Counted from the first letter of the stretch, positions 24,438 to 34,056 are shown. The stretch is DNA of 64,000 nt from Pseudomonas sediminis (GCF_039555755.1 NZ_CP154631.1:496001-560000); one strand, 5' to 3'. Made by a program: numbers and translations. The notes: generated by a model from the sequence alone, not told the origin.

Positions 24438-25361
24438 ATGCAGAAGAAACTTAGAGACGAAAAGGGTGGTAGTAACCCTCCAGAGACCCCACCGCTACCC
24501 AATGGCGACCTATTCGCCGGCATCACTCCTTCGCGTAAGGGAGCAATCAGTGCTGCGCTTAGCGACGAGATAAATTCGCACCGGGCCAGGCTGGCACCGT
24601 TTTTCAATGGGCACGCCAAGCCTAACCCTTCGGTAAGTTTCGCCAACGACGGCACCGGCTTCGGCAAGTCCTACAACGTGTTCGACCAGTTCATCGAGCA
24701 CGCAGCAGTGCGTGGCGAACGTGGTGGCCACCGCAACCTGTTCTTTATCACCCCGCACAAGGCACAGATAGACGTCTCTAAGGCAACCCAGGAGAAGGCG
24801 GCTGCTCAGGGCGTCAGTATCCTCAGCTTCCTGGCGGAACAGGACTTATCCGACCTAAATTTTGTCGGCTGGGTATCGGGTATTTGCAATGAAGATCTCT
24901 ACGTCGGCTGGACTAGGACTCTCAAAACTGACTACTACCGCGAGACTATTGGCGAACTGAGTAGCGCGATTAGTGGACTCAAGATCACTGAGGCGGAGCA
25001 GACTCGATTCCTGAAGTCAGGGGTCACCGACTACCTGCGAGAAGCTGACCTTGAGCGTCGGATTGATGCCGCTAAAAGCCGGCTGCTCTATGCGTTGCAA
25101 GACTTGGCCAAGGCTGTAATCCGGGAAAAGATTGGCTCTGAGTTCCAGACCATTCACGAGCGTTTTCAGCGCGCCAAGGACGACCGTGATCGGGCTAAGA
25201 TCCAAATCATCGATCACGTTCTACCGTTCGAGCGGGCCAAGGTGGGACCTACCATCTTCGTTGCCACCACCGCCCGATTCCTGAAACGCGCGTTCATCGG
25301 ATATTTAGACAACAAGAAAGAACCCAATATCAAGAAGTTGGGCTTTGACTGTTGGCGCTGA
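24438..25361 (+). pseudogene. DEAD/DEAH-type helicase truncated by an IS21-family element
   Basis: 307 residues remain. Start ATG 24438 has AAGGA 8 bases upstream. SFANDGTGFGKSYNV near residue 72 is a Walker A/motif I (GTGFGKS), and NLFFITPHKAQI near residue 100 resembles motif Ia. The stretch AKVGPTIFVATTARFLKRAF precedes the break. The DExx box and all C-terminal motifs are missing. The TGA at 25359-25361 is formed by the first bases of the IS terminal repeat. The intact gene was probably the large effector of the WYL-controlled plus-strand arm, so this arm is presumably inactive. Confidence 0.7.
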
Positions 25362-25543
25362 TGGAAAATTGACCCACCCTGCCGATTGAAATTTGACCCA
25401 GGGCGGATTGCTGATTTTGTTACCAGCAACTGTGGATAAGTCTACCAGCGCAGCTGCTGTTGCCCCCACTCCCTCGCTGTCCCAGTTCAGCTGTTGAAGA
25501 CCTGCCACATGCAGCCATGCAGCAGGCCGTCGTCACCATGAAA

Positions 25544-26347
25544 TCAGAACGGCTCATCGTCCTCCGGTTCCTGGCCGCCCTTACGCTTTCGCTCGCGTGA
25601 TTTGATCTTGGCCTGGGCCGCCAAGCTACTGTGTTGCAGGCGATAGGACTCGTTACCGGTTTCGACGATGTGGCAGTGGTGGGTCAGCCGATCCAGCAGG
25701 GCGGTGGTCATCTTGGCGTCGCCGAACACGCTCGACCATTCGGCGAAGCTCAGGTTGGTGGTGATCACCACGCTGGTGTGTTCGTACAGCTTGGACAGCA
25801 GGTGAAACAGCAACGCACCGCCAGCCTGGCTGAACGGCAGATAACCCAGTTCGTCGAGGATGACCAGATCCATGCGCAGCAGTGCCTGGGCGATCCGCCC
25901 GGCTTTGCCGTCGTGTTTTTCGCGCTCCAGCAGATTGACCAGATCGACCGTGGAGTAGAAGCGCACGCGCTTGCCATGCCGGGTGATGCCGGACACGGCC
26001 AGCGCGGTGGCTAGGTGGGTTTTACCGGTGCCTGGCCCACCGATCAGCACCACGTTCTGCGCGGTGTCGGTAAAGGCCAGGCTGGCCAGCTCGCTGATCA
26101 GGCGTGCGTCGGCGCTAGAGGCGTTGAAATCGAAGCTGGCCAGATCGCGGTGCATCGGCAGCTTGGCCATGTTCATCTGGTGGCTCACCGAGCGCATGGC
26201 GCGATCTGTGTGCTCTTGTTCCAGCAGGTGTTCGAGCAGCCACTTGGACGAGGCTGTGTTCGACTCACCCTGTGCAGTTAACTCCGCCCAGGCCGTGGCC
26301 ATGCCGTGCAGGCGCAGCTCCTTGAGTTCCGCCATCAAATCACGCAT
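25544..26347 (-). CDS. istB: IS21 helper ATPase IstB
   Basis: A 267-residue AAA+ ATPase that assists transposition and target selection. Walker A is [11 protein letters not shown] near residue 105, Walker [13 protein letters not shown] near 168, followed by [12 protein letters not shown]. The start [11 protein letters not shown] at ATG 26347 overlaps the istA stop by 8 bp, the usual coupled arrangement, although the frame is open upstream to 26476. The C-terminus is basic ([11 protein letters not shown]). It appears intact. Confidence 0.9.
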   Translation of the reverse strand: MRDLMAELKELRLHGMATAWAELTAQGESNTASSKWLLEHLLEQEHTDRAMRSVSHQMNMAKLPMHRDLASFDFNASSADARLISELASLAFTDTAQNVVLIGGPGTGKTHLATALAVSGITRHGKRVRFYSTVDLVNLLEREKHDGKAGRIAQALLRMDLVILDELGYLPFSQAGGALLFHLLSKLYEHTSVVITTNLSFAEWSSVFGDAKMTTALLDRLTHHCHIVETGNESYRLQHSSLAAQAKIKSRERKRKGGQEPEDDEPF

Positions 26348-27848
26348 GACCGACCTCCTCGGCCTGGCCACGCAGGCGGTCGTAGCGCGCCGTGTTAGCG
26401 ACGGGGGCTTCCTTGAGCGACAAGTGGGTTTCGACGCTGGGTGGTGGTTCGGTCGCGGCCAGGCGCGCCACGACATTGAGGATGTGTTCGGCGCTCAGGC
26501 TGCCGCTTTCCAGTACCAGCTCAACAGCCACCAACACCGCATCGAGCCCGGCGACCGGTACGGCAGCCAGAACTTGCGCCATGATCCGGTCACCGCCGGC
26601 ATGACGCCCCAGACCGTGCTTAAGTTGACGCAGCGGCGCCGGCAGATCAGCAAAGGGCGCGCCGTTGCGCAGCGCACCGGGCTTGCGTTCGATCAGCGGG
26701 AGGTAGTGCTGCCAGTCATAGCTGACCTGGTCGCGATCCAGCAAGCGGACATGGCTGGCGATCAGCGCGTCGTCAGCCACCACCTCGATTCGCGTCGGAT
26801 ACAAACGGCTGCTGACCCACTTACCCGCGTACTCACACGGCACCGAGTAGCGGTTGCGCCCGACGCTGACCAGGCAGGTGCTGGAGACCCGCGCAGGCCG
26901 CTCGACGTAACCGTCGAATGGCGCTGGCACAGGCATCAGTTCAGCGCGCTCCAACTCAAGCACTTCGGCCACACTCAGCCCGCTGTATTGAGGGTGCGTC
27001 AGCTCGTTCCAAAGCGCGCGGCAGCGCTGGCCCAGCCAGGCATTGAGTTCCTCGAAGGAGTGAAACTGACAGTCCTGGGCGTCTAGCCAGATACGCCTGC
27101 GGCTGTCTTGCACGTTCTTTTCAACGATGCCCTTTTCCCAACCAGCGGCGACGTTGCAGAAGTCCGGATCGAACAGGTAATGCGCGCACATCACCGCAAA
27201 GCGTGCATTCACCGCCCGGCCTTTGCCCTTATTGACCTTGTCGACGGCGGTCTTCATGTTGTCGTAGATGCCCCGGCGCGGCACGCCGCCCAAGGCGCCG
27301 AACGAGCGTGTATGGGCGTCAAATAACATCTCATGGCCCTGGCTCGGATACGCCACAAGCCAGAACGCACGGCTGGCACACAGCTTCAGATGTGCCACCT
27401 GCATACGCCGGTAAATGCCGCCGACCAGCAAGCCTTCCTCGCTCCAGTCAAACTGAAACGCCTCGCCAAGAGCAAAGGTCAGCGGCACAAAGGCCTGCGA
27501 CGCCTTGCCCTGTCCCCCTCGCCAGGCACGGATAAACGCGGTGAGCTGGCTGTAGCCACCGTCATAACCATCGGCTTTGATTTGCGCCAACAGCGCCTTG
27601 GCACTGCGCCGCTGTTGCTTGGGGCGCAGCGAATCGGCTTTTAGCGCCTGCTCTAGCGTGGCGTGAAAAGGGCTGAGTTTGTTAAAGATCGCGCGGCGTT
27701 GGTACACCGGCTGCTTGGCCTCAGGTGCTCTGACCCACTTGCGAATCGTGTTGCGCGCCAGCCCGGTGCGCTTGGCTATCTCATGCAGCGACAGCTTGTC
27801 GCGGAAATACATCCGCCGAATTTTGCCCATCATTTCCATACTGATCAC
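26340..27848 (-). CDS. istA: IS21 transposase IstA
   Basis: A 502-residue DDE transposase. The N-terminal helix-turn-helix is [20 protein letters not shown] (residues 18-37). The catalytic core includes FQFDWSEEG (first Asp), [12 protein letters not shown] (second Asp), and the Glu in [11 protein letters not shown]. The C-terminal region is beta-rich ([14 protein letters not shown]). Start GTG 27848 has AGGAG 8 bases upstream. It recognises the paired repeats at both ends of the element. No frameshift is seen. Confidence 0.9.
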   Translation of the reverse strand: MISMEMMGKIRRMYFRDKLSLHEIAKRTGLARNTIRKWVRAPEAKQPVYQRRAIFNKLSPFHATLEQALKADSLRPKQQRRSAKALLAQIKADGYDGGYSQLTAFIRAWRGGQGKASQAFVPLTFALGEAFQFDWSEEGLLVGGIYRRMQVAHLKLCASRAFWLVAYPSQGHEMLFDAHTRSFGALGGVPRRGIYDNMKTAVDKVNKGKGRAVNARFAVMCAHYLFDPDFCNVAAGWEKGIVEKNVQDSRRRIWLDAQDCQFHSFEELNAWLGQRCRALWNELTHPQYSGLSVAEVLELERAELMPVPAPFDGYVERPARVSSTCLVSVGRNRYSVPCEYAGKWVSSRLYPTRIEVVADDALIASHVRLLDRDQVSYDWQHYLPLIERKPGALRNGAPFADLPAPLRQLKHGLGRHAGGDRIMAQVLAAVPVAGLDAVLVAVELVLESGSLSAEHILNVVARLAATEPPPSVETHLSLKEAPVANTARYDRLRGQAEEVGHA

Positions 27849-27945
27849 CCTGTGTTCTCCTGCTCAAAAATTGAGCAGAAGCAGTTGAACACCTGGGTCA
27901 GTTTTCAGTCGGCAGAACAGCCTCTACTGGGTCAGTTTTCGGTCA

Positions 27946-28521
27946 GCGGCAACACCCTGACGATTCGGCGGCTCACCGCCCCCGCCGCCGACAATGACGC
28001 AGCCGCCGAGCCCACCGTTTGAACCACCGTGCGGACGCGGGTTCGATTCCGTGTATGGGGGAATTTAACTGGCGCTGGAAAGCAGATGGGTTTGATGTCC
28101 GTTTCCGGTGACAACCAAGGTTGGAAAACCTGTGTGCAGGCCTACAATCCAGCAGGCTTTTCGATGGAGTTCGCAGCAGCCCGCAGCGCTTCGATTGCGT
28201 ACTTTCAAATAGCAGTTTGGTGCGAGGTGCCATCCCACCACCATTTTAGCTCTATAAATCAGGCGCTTAGCGTATAGCTACAGTGCCTTTTTTGTGTCTT
28301 TTGAGGCTGTTCTGGCTGGGTTATACCAGCTTTATGACAGCCTCCCTGCCCGCGGAGCCCATCCGCGGCTGTCGCCTCTACCTCAACAACCGACAAAACG
28401 TTTTCCGTCGCTTTTCCGGTTTGAAAACGCGCCACGGCGGTCTGTCAGAGGTATTAAATCTGTGTCGGCTTACACACAGAGACCCACACATACCGACACA
28501 TGCCCCCCAAGAAATACCGGC
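27946..28521. other. Island-edge sequence without an intact gene
   Basis: The first 77 bp form the open 3' end of a frame reading GNTLTIRRLTAPAADNDAAA and stopping at 28022, perhaps the tail of a gene whose body was lost with the IS insertion. A tRNA-like segment at 28031-28050 follows, then about 450 bp with no supportable gene. An 8-bp inverted repeat, TGTGTCGG (28461-28468) and CCGACACA (28493-28500), lies just before the LysR stub. Confidence 0.4.
28031..28050 (+). other. ssrA-like T-arm segment, candidate island attachment site
   Basis: GCGGACGCGGGTTCGATTCC resembles the T-arm near the 3' end of pseudomonad tmRNA (GGACGCGGGTTCGATTCC). The following bases (GTGTATGGGG) do not continue the acceptor stem or CCA. 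A short tmRNA-like fragment at the boundary between accessory and core sequence is what an att duplicate of an ssrA-integrated element looks like. The other copy would be outside this window to the left. Confidence 0.45.
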
Positions 28522-28722
28522 TCCATCATGCCGGCCGAGGATCATCCGATTCTGGTCAGCCGCCCGCTGGTAGACCCGGTAATCAGCCGCACCCTTGGCC
28601 TGGTGCGCCGCCGCGGCTCTTCACTGTCACCAGCGGCCGAACAGTTCGTCGAAACCCTGCTGCGGCAATGGCCGAGCTATACCTCCATCGGCACCAGCAG
28701 CCTCGCCGAACCCGAAAGCTGA
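28522..28722 (+). pseudogene. C-terminal stub of a LysR-family regulator
   Basis: The frame reads PAEDHPILVSRPLVDPVISR, TLGLVRRRGSSLSPAAEQFV and ETLLRQWPSY, then TGA at 28720-28722. This matches the end of the LysR effector domain (a DHPLLVSRPLVEP-R strand, GLVRRRGR-LSPAA-FV helix). About 240 N-terminal residues including the helix-turn-helix are absent, and the upstream sequence is unrelated. It marks the chromosomal side of the island junction or an associated deletion. Confidence 0.65.
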
Positions 28723-28850
28723 GCTATCGCCGGGCCGGCGTCGCACTCGCCGCCGGTCCGGCGCGCCTTCGTCGCCAGCCGCCAAGCAAGACAGGCCGCC
28801 GAAAACCCGGATAATGGCGGCCATTTTGTTTCGCTCGCTGGTATTGCCCC

Positions 28851-31049
28851 ATGGAAATCAAGGTCAACTTTCTCGACAACCTTCGCCTCGAAGCCAAGTT
28901 CGATGACTTCACGGTGATCGCCGATCAGCCGATCCGCTACAAGGGTGATGGCTCGGCGCCGGGGCCGTTCGACTATTTCCTGGCCTCCTCGGCGTTGTGC
29001 GCGGCGTACTTCGTCAAGCTGTACTGCCAGACACGCGACATTCCCACCGAGAACATCCGCCTGTCGCAGAACAACATCGTCGACCCGGAGAACCGCTACG
29101 CGCAGATCTTCAAGATCCAGGTCGAGCTGCCGGCGGACATTTCCCAGAAGGATCGCCTGGGCATCCTGCGCTCCATCGACCGCTGCACGGTGAAGAAGGT
29201 GGTGCAGCAGGGTCCCGAGTTCATCATCGAAGAGGTGGAAAACCTCGACGCCGATGCCCAGGCGCTGCTGATGCCGGTGAGTGACACCACCACCTACATT
29301 CCAGGCAAGGATCTGCCGCTGGAGCAGACCATTGCCAACATGTCGGGCATCCTCGCGGATCTCGGGATGAAGATCGAGATCGCCTCCTGGCGCAATATCG
29401 TGCCCAACGTCTGGTCGCTGCATATTCGCGACGCGCAGTCGAACCTGTGCTTCACCAACGGTAAGGGATCGACCAAGGAGAGCGCCCTGGCCTCGGCTCT
29501 GGGCGAGTTCATCGAGCGGCTGAACTGCAACTTCTTCTACAACGACCAGTTCTGGGGCGAGGACATCGCGGGCGCCGAGTTCGTCCATTACCCCAACGAG
29601 CGCTGGTTCAAGCCGGGGCCGAAAGATGCGTTGCCCGAGGAAATTCTCGACGAACACTGCCTGGCCATCTACAACCCGGATGGCGAGCTGCGCGGCTCGC
29701 ACCTGTATGACACCAACTCGGGCAACACCCTGCGCGGCATCTGTTCGCTGCCATTCGTGCGCAGGAGCGACGGCGAGACGGTGTACTTCCCGTCCAACCT
29801 GATCGAGAACCTGTACCTGTCCAACGGCATGAGCGCCGGCAACACCCTGGCCGAAGCCCAGGTGCAGTGCCTGTCGGAGATATTCGAGCGGGCGGTGAAA
29901 CGCGAGATCCTCGAAGGCGAGCTGTGCCTGCCGGACGTGCCGCAGGAGGTGCTGGCCAAGTACCCGGGCATCGTCGCCGGTATCCAGGGCCTGGAGGAGC
30001 AAGGCTTCCCGGTGCTGGTCAAGGATGCCTCGCTCGGCGGTGAATTCCCGGTGATGTGCGTGACCCTGATGAACCCGCGCACCGGCGGCGTGTTCGCCTC
30101 CTTCGGCGCCCATCCGAGCCTGGAAGTGGCGCTGGAGCGCAGCCTTACCGAGCTGCTCCAGGGCCGCAGCTTCGAAGGCCTCAACGACCTGCCGCAGCCA
30201 ACCTTCGACAGCCTGGCGCTGACCGAGCCGAACAACTTCGTCGAGCACTTCATCGATTCCAGCGGCGTGGTCTCCTGGCGCTTCTTCGGCGCCACGCCGG
30301 ACTTCGAATTCGTCGAATGGGATTTCTCCGGCGAAGGCAGCGACTCGAATGAGCAGGAAGCCGCAACGCTGTTCGGCATCCTCGAGGACATGGGCAAGGA
30401 GGTCTACGTGGCCACCTATGACGACCTCGGTGCCAACGCCTGCCGCATCCTGGTGCCGGGCTACTCGGAGATCTACCCGGCCGAAGACCTGATCTGGGAC
30501 AACACCAACAAGGCGCTGCTGTTTCGCAAGGACATCCTCAACCTGCACGCCCTGAGCGATCGCGATCTCAAGTCGCTGCTGCGCAACCTCAACAACGCCG
30601 AAGTCGACGACTACACCGACATCACCACGTTGATCGGCGTCGAGTTCGACGACAACACGGTGTGGGGCCAACTGACCATTCTCGAGCTGAAGCTGCTGAT
30701 CAACCTGGCGCTGAAGAAATACGACGACGCCAAGGAGTTGGTCGAGGCCTTCCTGCAGTACAACGACAACACCGTCGAGCGCGGCCTGTTCTACCAGGCA
30801 GTCAACGCCGTACTGGAGATCCAGCTGGACGACGAGCTGGAGCTGGCCAACTACGAGCACAACCTGCGGCGCATGTTCGGCAGCGAGCGTATGGACGCGG
30901 TGATCGGCTCGGTGGACGGCAGCGTGCGCTTCCATGGCCTGACACCGACCAGCATGCAGCTGGAGGGCCTGGACAAGCACCTGCGCCTGATCGACAGCTA
31001 CAAGAAACTGCATACCGCCCGCGCCAAAGCGGCAGGTCTGGCCAGTTGA
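28851..31049 (+). CDS. OsmC-YcaO fusion protein
   Basis: A 732-residue protein. Residues about 1-135 are an OsmC-like domain (GPFDYFLASSALCAAYFVKL, SIDRCTVKKVVQQGPEF). Residues about 180-560 are a YcaO ATP-dependent domain (GKGSTKESALASALGEFIER, MSAGNTLAEAQVQCLSEIFE, ALERSLTELLQGRSFE). The rest is a helical C-terminal region. YcaO enzymes activate amide carbonyls with ATP; the stand-alone YcaO family is linked to RimO-type beta-methylthiolation of ribosomal protein S12. No modified peptide gene is nearby, so a natural-product role is unlikely. Two bases separate it from the next gene. Confidence 0.85.
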   Translation: MEIKVNFLDNLRLEAKFDDFTVIADQPIRYKGDGSAPGPFDYFLASSALCAAYFVKLYCQTRDIPTENIRLSQNNIVDPENRYAQIFKIQVELPADISQKDRLGILRSIDRCTVKKVVQQGPEFIIEEVENLDADAQALLMPVSDTTTYIPGKDLPLEQTIANMSGILADLGMKIEIASWRNIVPNVWSLHIRDAQSNLCFTNGKGSTKESALASALGEFIERLNCNFFYNDQFWGEDIAGAEFVHYPNERWFKPGPKDALPEEILDEHCLAIYNPDGELRGSHLYDTNSGNTLRGICSLPFVRRSDGETVYFPSNLIENLYLSNGMSAGNTLAEAQVQCLSEIFERAVKREILEGELCLPDVPQEVLAKYPGIVAGIQGLEEQGFPVLVKDASLGGEFPVMCVTLMNPRTGGVFASFGAHPSLEVALERSLTELLQGRSFEGLNDLPQPTFDSLALTEPNNFVEHFIDSSGVVSWRFFGATPDFEFVEWDFSGEGSDSNEQEAATLFGILEDMGKEVYVATYDDLGANACRILVPGYSEIYPAEDLIWDNTNKALLFRKDILNLHALSDRDLKSLLRNLNNAEVDDYTDITTLIGVEFDDNTVWGQLTILELKLLINLALKKYDDAKELVEAFLQYNDNTVERGLFYQAVNAVLEIQLDDELELANYEHNLRRMFGSERMDAVIGSVDGSVRFHGLTPTSMQLEGLDKHLRLIDSYKKLHTARAKAAGLAS

Positions 31050-31051
31050 AC

Positions 31052-31645
31052 ATGGCCAACGAGCGCCCAGTCCAGAGGGTCGCCGCACTGATGCTGGCGG
31101 CCGGCTACAGCCGCCGCTTCGGCGCCGACAAGCGGCGTGCAACACTGGCCGACGGTCGCTCGCTACTGGCGGCCAGCCTGGCACTGCCCTGCTCGATGCT
31201 CGAAGAAATCTGGCTGGTGTTGCGCCCGGACGAGTCCATCGCGGAGATGGGATTACCCGCCAGCATCAAGCTCGTCCAGCACCCGCTAACAGCCCAGGGC
31301 ATGGGCCACAGCCTGGCGGCAGGTGCAGAGCATCTACTGGCCGAATCCAACGCTGACGTCTTGGCGATCTTTCTCGCCGATATGCCGTCGATACAGCGGG
31401 ACAGCCTGGAAACCCTGATCGCCCACTCCAGCGCGAACACCATCGTGCTGCCCAGCTATCAGGGCAAGCGCGGCCATCCGGTGCTGTTCGGCCGCGCTTT
31501 CTGGCCGCAGCTCGCGGCGCTGAGCGGCGATGCCGGCGCCAAGCCTGTGCTGCAGCAGCACCCCGAGGCTGTGCGTATCGTCGAGCTGGACGATCCTGGC
31601 GTACTGCAGGACATCGACACCCCGGCAGACCTGTCTCAGTTCTAG
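31052..31645 (+). CDS. MobA/MocA-like nucleotidyltransferase
   Basis: A 197-residue NTP-transferase. The N-terminal signature is LMLAAGYSRRFGADKR (LAxGxSxRxG-x-K), with Asp in FLADMPSI coordinating metal and GHPVLFGR later on. These match the MobA-like family that cytidylates or guanylates molybdopterin. The substrate here is not determined. It begins 2 bp after the OsmC-YcaO stop and is probably translated by coupling. Confidence 0.8.
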   Translation: MANERPVQRVAALMLAAGYSRRFGADKRRATLADGRSLLAASLALPCSMLEEIWLVLRPDESIAEMGLPASIKLVQHPLTAQGMGHSLAAGAEHLLAESNADVLAIFLADMPSIQRDSLETLIAHSSANTIVLPSYQGKRGHPVLFGRAFWPQLAALSGDAGAKPVLQQHPEAVRIVELDDPGVLQDIDTPADLSQF

Positions 31646-31697
31646 GTCCGCCAAGGGGATTCACTCGCCACAACGCAGGCGGCGGGTTTCACCCGCC

Positions 31698-32582
31698 CTA
31701 CTGCCCGGCCTGATGCAGCAGCACCTCGCTCAATGCCTGCGCCGCGCTGGATAGCTGATGCCCGGCCTGGTGCAGCAGGCCGACGCGACGCGACACCTGT
31801 GGCTCGCTCAGCGGTAGGCAGCGGGCGCCCAGCTCTTCCATCTGCTGCCGGCACAGTTGCGGCACGGCGCTGACGCCGAGGCCTTCGGCGACCATACGCC
31901 CGACCGTCACCAACTGATGACTTTCGAACGCTACCGGCAGCTTGCCGTGGCTGGAGATCACACTGTCTTCCAGCAGCAGGCGCACCGCCGAAGGCCGTTG
32001 CAGGGTGATGAAGGGCTGCTCCAGCAGCTGTGCCCAGGTCAGCGCGGACTGCTCGGCCAACTTGCTGGCGACCGGCACCACAGCGACGAAACGATCCTCG
32101 TACAGCGGCGTGAACTGCAGGCCATCGAGGGTTGCCGGTTCGAAGGCGATGCCCAGCTCGACGCGACCGTCGCGCACCATCTCCATCACCTGTTCGTTGA
32201 TCACGTCGTGCACCGCCACGTTGACCCGTGGGTAGGCGTCGCGGAAGGCGCGCAGCGCCGCCGGCAGGCGGTTGCCGGCGAACGACGGCATGGCTGCCAC
32301 CGCCACCTTGCCCATCTGCAGGGTGAAGTGCTGGTGCAGCAGATCCTCGGCGTTGTCCCAATCGGCCAGCAGACGCACGGCAATCGGCAACAGCGTCTCG
32401 CCTTCCGGCGTCAGCGCCACACTGCGGGTGGTACGTACCAGCAACTGGCCGCCGAGCGATTGCTCCAGATTCTTGATCGCCAGGCTCAGTGCCGGCTGCG
32501 ACAGATGCAGGCGTTCACAGGCCTGGACGAAGCTCAGGCTCTGCGCTACGGCAAGAAAGGCGCGTAGCTGTTTGACGGTCAT
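31698..32582 (-). CDS. LysR-family regulator divergent from the CoA-transferase cluster
   Basis: A 294-residue protein with an N-terminal helix-turn-helix (residues 1-60, FVQACERLHLSQPALSLAIK) and a periplasmic-binding-like effector domain (about 90-290). Start ATG 32582 was chosen since MTVKQLRAFLAVA is the standard LysR opening; the frame extends to 32642. The gene lies about 105 bp from the divergent scoA-like gene, the classical position for a LysR activator of an acetoacetate or short-chain fatty acid cluster. Its effector is unknown. Confidence 0.85.
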   Translation of the reverse strand: MTVKQLRAFLAVAQSLSFVQACERLHLSQPALSLAIKNLEQSLGGQLLVRTTRSVALTPEGETLLPIAVRLLADWDNAEDLLHQHFTLQMGKVAVAAMPSFAGNRLPAALRAFRDAYPRVNVAVHDVINEQVMEMVRDGRVELGIAFEPATLDGLQFTPLYEDRFVAVVPVASKLAEQSALTWAQLLEQPFITLQRPSAVRLLLEDSVISSHGKLPVAFESHQLVTVGRMVAEGLGVSAVPQLCRQQMEELGARCLPLSEPQVSRRVGLLHQAGHQLSSAAQALSEVLLHQAGQ

Positions 32583-32688
32583 TAATTTACTTACCTGATC
32601 AATCAAGAGGAAAAACAAACTTAACAAATAAGACGGCAGCACTGAAGCTTGGTCTCACCCCAGATAAAAACAAAAGAGGCAGCCTCTA

Positions 32689-33387
32689 ATGAGCGGACTC
32701 GACAAACGCGTCGGCAGCTATGCAGAAGCCCTGGACGGCCTGCAGGACGGCATGACTGTGCTGGCCGGCGGTTTCGGCCTGTGTGGCATCCCCGAGAACC
32801 TGATCGCCGAGATCCGCCGCCGTGGGGTGCGCGATCTGACCGTGGTGTCCAACAACTGCGGCGTCGACGGCTTCGGCCTCGGCGTACTGCTGGAAGACCG
32901 GCAGATTCGCAAGATGATCGCCTCCTACGTCGGCGAGAACGCCCTGTTCGAGCAGCAACTGCTCTCCGGCGAGCTGGAAGTCGAACTGACCCCACAAGGC
33001 ACCCTGGCCGAGAAGCTGCGCGCTGGCGGCGCCGGCATCCCCGCGTTCTTCACCGCCACCGGCTACGGCACCCCGGTCGCCGAAGGCAAGGAAGCGCGCG
33101 AGATCAATGGCCGCCACTACATCCTCGAACCGGCCATCACCGGCGACTTCGCCATCGTCAAAGGCTGGAAGGCCGACCACTTCGGTAACGTGGTCTACCG
33201 CCACACCGCGCAGAACTTCAACCCGGTGGTCGCCACCGCCGGGCGCATCACCGTGGTCGAGGTCGAAGAGATCGTCGAGCCCGGTGAACTCGACCCTACG
33301 CTGATTCACACCCCCGGCATCTACGTCGACCGGCTGATCTGCGGCAGCTTCGAGAAACGCATCGAAAAACGCACCCTGCGCGCCTGA
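32689..33387 (+). CDS. 3-oxoacid CoA-transferase subunit A (ScoA/AtoD-like)
   Basis: A 232-residue alpha subunit of a succinyl-CoA/acetate:acetoacetate CoA-transferase. The glycine-rich [19 protein letters not shown] segment and [14 protein letters not shown] near residue 55 are characteristic. With subunit B it transfers CoA to acetoacetate or other short acids in the cytosol. The ribosome site AGAGG is within a short AGAGGC-A-GCCTCT inverted repeat directly before the ATG. Twelve bp separate it from the B subunit. Confidence 0.9.
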   Translation: MSGLDKRVGSYAEALDGLQDGMTVLAGGFGLCGIPENLIAEIRRRGVRDLTVVSNNCGVDGFGLGVLLEDRQIRKMIASYVGENALFEQQLLSGELEVELTPQGTLAEKLRAGGAGIPAFFTATGYGTPVAEGKEAREINGRHYILEPAITGDFAIVKGWKADHFGNVVYRHTAQNFNPVVATAGRITVVEVEEIVEPGELDPTLIHTPGIYVDRLICGSFEKRIEKRTLRA

Positions 33388-33399
33388 GGAGAGACCAGC

Positions 33400-34056
33400 A
33401 TGGCACTGACCCGTGAACAAATGGCCCAGCGCGTCGCCCGCGAGTTGCAGGACGGCTTCTACGTCAACCTCGGCATCGGCATCCCGACTCTGGTGGCCAA
33501 CTATGTGCCCGAGGGCATGGCCGTGATGCTGCAGTCGGAGAACGGCCTGCTCGGCATGGGCGCCTTCCCCACCGAAGAGGAAGTGGACGCCGACATGATC
33601 AACGCCGGCAAGCAGACCGTCACCGCGATCAAGGGCGCAGCGATCTTCGACTCGGCACAATCCTTCGCCATGATCCGTGGCGGCCATGTCGACCTGACCG
33701 TGCTCGGCGCCTTCGAGGTGGACGTACACGGCAACATCGCGTCCTGGATGATCCCCGGCAAACTGGTCAAAGGCATGGGCGGCGCCATGGACCTGGTGGC
33801 CGGCGCCGACAACATCATCGTCACCATGACCCACGCGTCCAAGGACGGCGAGTCCAAACTGCTCGAGCGTTGCAGCCTGCCACTGACCGGCAGCGGTTGC
33901 ATTCGCAAGGTGCTGACCGACCTGGCCTACCTGGAGATCGAGAACAACGCCTTCGTCCTGCGCGAGCGTGCACCGGGCGTGAGCGTCGAGGAAATCGTCG
34001 CCAAGACCGCCGGCAAGCTGATCGTCCCCGAGCACGTCCCGGAAATGCAGTTCTAG
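33400..34056 (+). CDS. 3-oxoacid CoA-transferase subunit B (ScoB/AtoA-like)
   Basis: A 218-residue beta subunit. The catalytic glutamate motif LQSENGLLGMG lies near residue 48, and AMDLVAGADNIIVTMTH near 130 is typical. GAGGAGA precedes the ATG. It forms a heterotetramer with the A subunit to activate acetoacetate, feeding the thiolase encoded next. Confidence 0.9.
   Translation: MALTREQMAQRVARELQDGFYVNLGIGIPTLVANYVPEGMAVMLQSENGLLGMGAFPTEEEVDADMINAGKQTVTAIKGAAIFDSAQSFAMIRGGHVDLTVLGAFEVDVHGNIASWMIPGKLVKGMGGAMDLVAGADNIIVTMTHASKDGESKLLERCSLPLTGSGCIRKVLTDLAYLEIENNAFVLRERAPGVSVEEIVAKTAGKLIVPEHVPEMQF

Larger units (their letters stand above)
25359..27945 (-). mobile_element. IS21-family insertion sequence
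   Basis: About 2.59 kb with istA and istB on the minus strand. The ends carry imperfect inverted repeats: TGATGGAAAATTGACCCA at 25359 and its counterpart TGACCGAAAACTGACCCA ending at 27945. Each end has a second internal copy (GATTGAAATTTGACCCA at 25384; GACTGAAAACTGACCCAGG on the minus strand at 27910-27892), typical of the multiple transposase sites of IS21. I see no matching target duplication (left flank TTGGCGC, right flank GCGGCAA), which suggests a deletion on one side. The element interrupts the helicase gene. Confidence 0.85.
1..28050. mobile_element. Mosaic genomic island (left part and right edge)
   Basis: This span differs from the rest of the window in lower and uneven GC. It has several pseudogenes (SIR2, IS3 transposase, CapW-like WYL, helicase), a tyrosine recombinase, an IS21 element, three WYL-type regulators or remnants, and several defence-type cassettes. 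The right limit is set by the ssrA-like segment at 28031-28050. The left limit is outside the window. Confidence 0.6.

Noticed and set aside
28031..28065. A complete tRNA or tmRNA gene
   Set aside because: Only a T-arm-like segment is present; there is no acceptor stem, anticodon arm or CCA, and the sequence diverges right after the core.
28677..31184. 835-codon minus-strand frame opposite the OsmC-YcaO gene, and similar long antisense frames over core genes
   Set aside because: Typical GC-rich shadow frames: low-complexity His/Val/Gln/Ala composition and no motifs, opposite well-supported genes.
32675..32687. AGAGGC-A-GCCTCT as a hairpin hiding the scoA ribosome site
   Set aside because: A one-base loop cannot form; the remaining stem is too short to argue for regulation.
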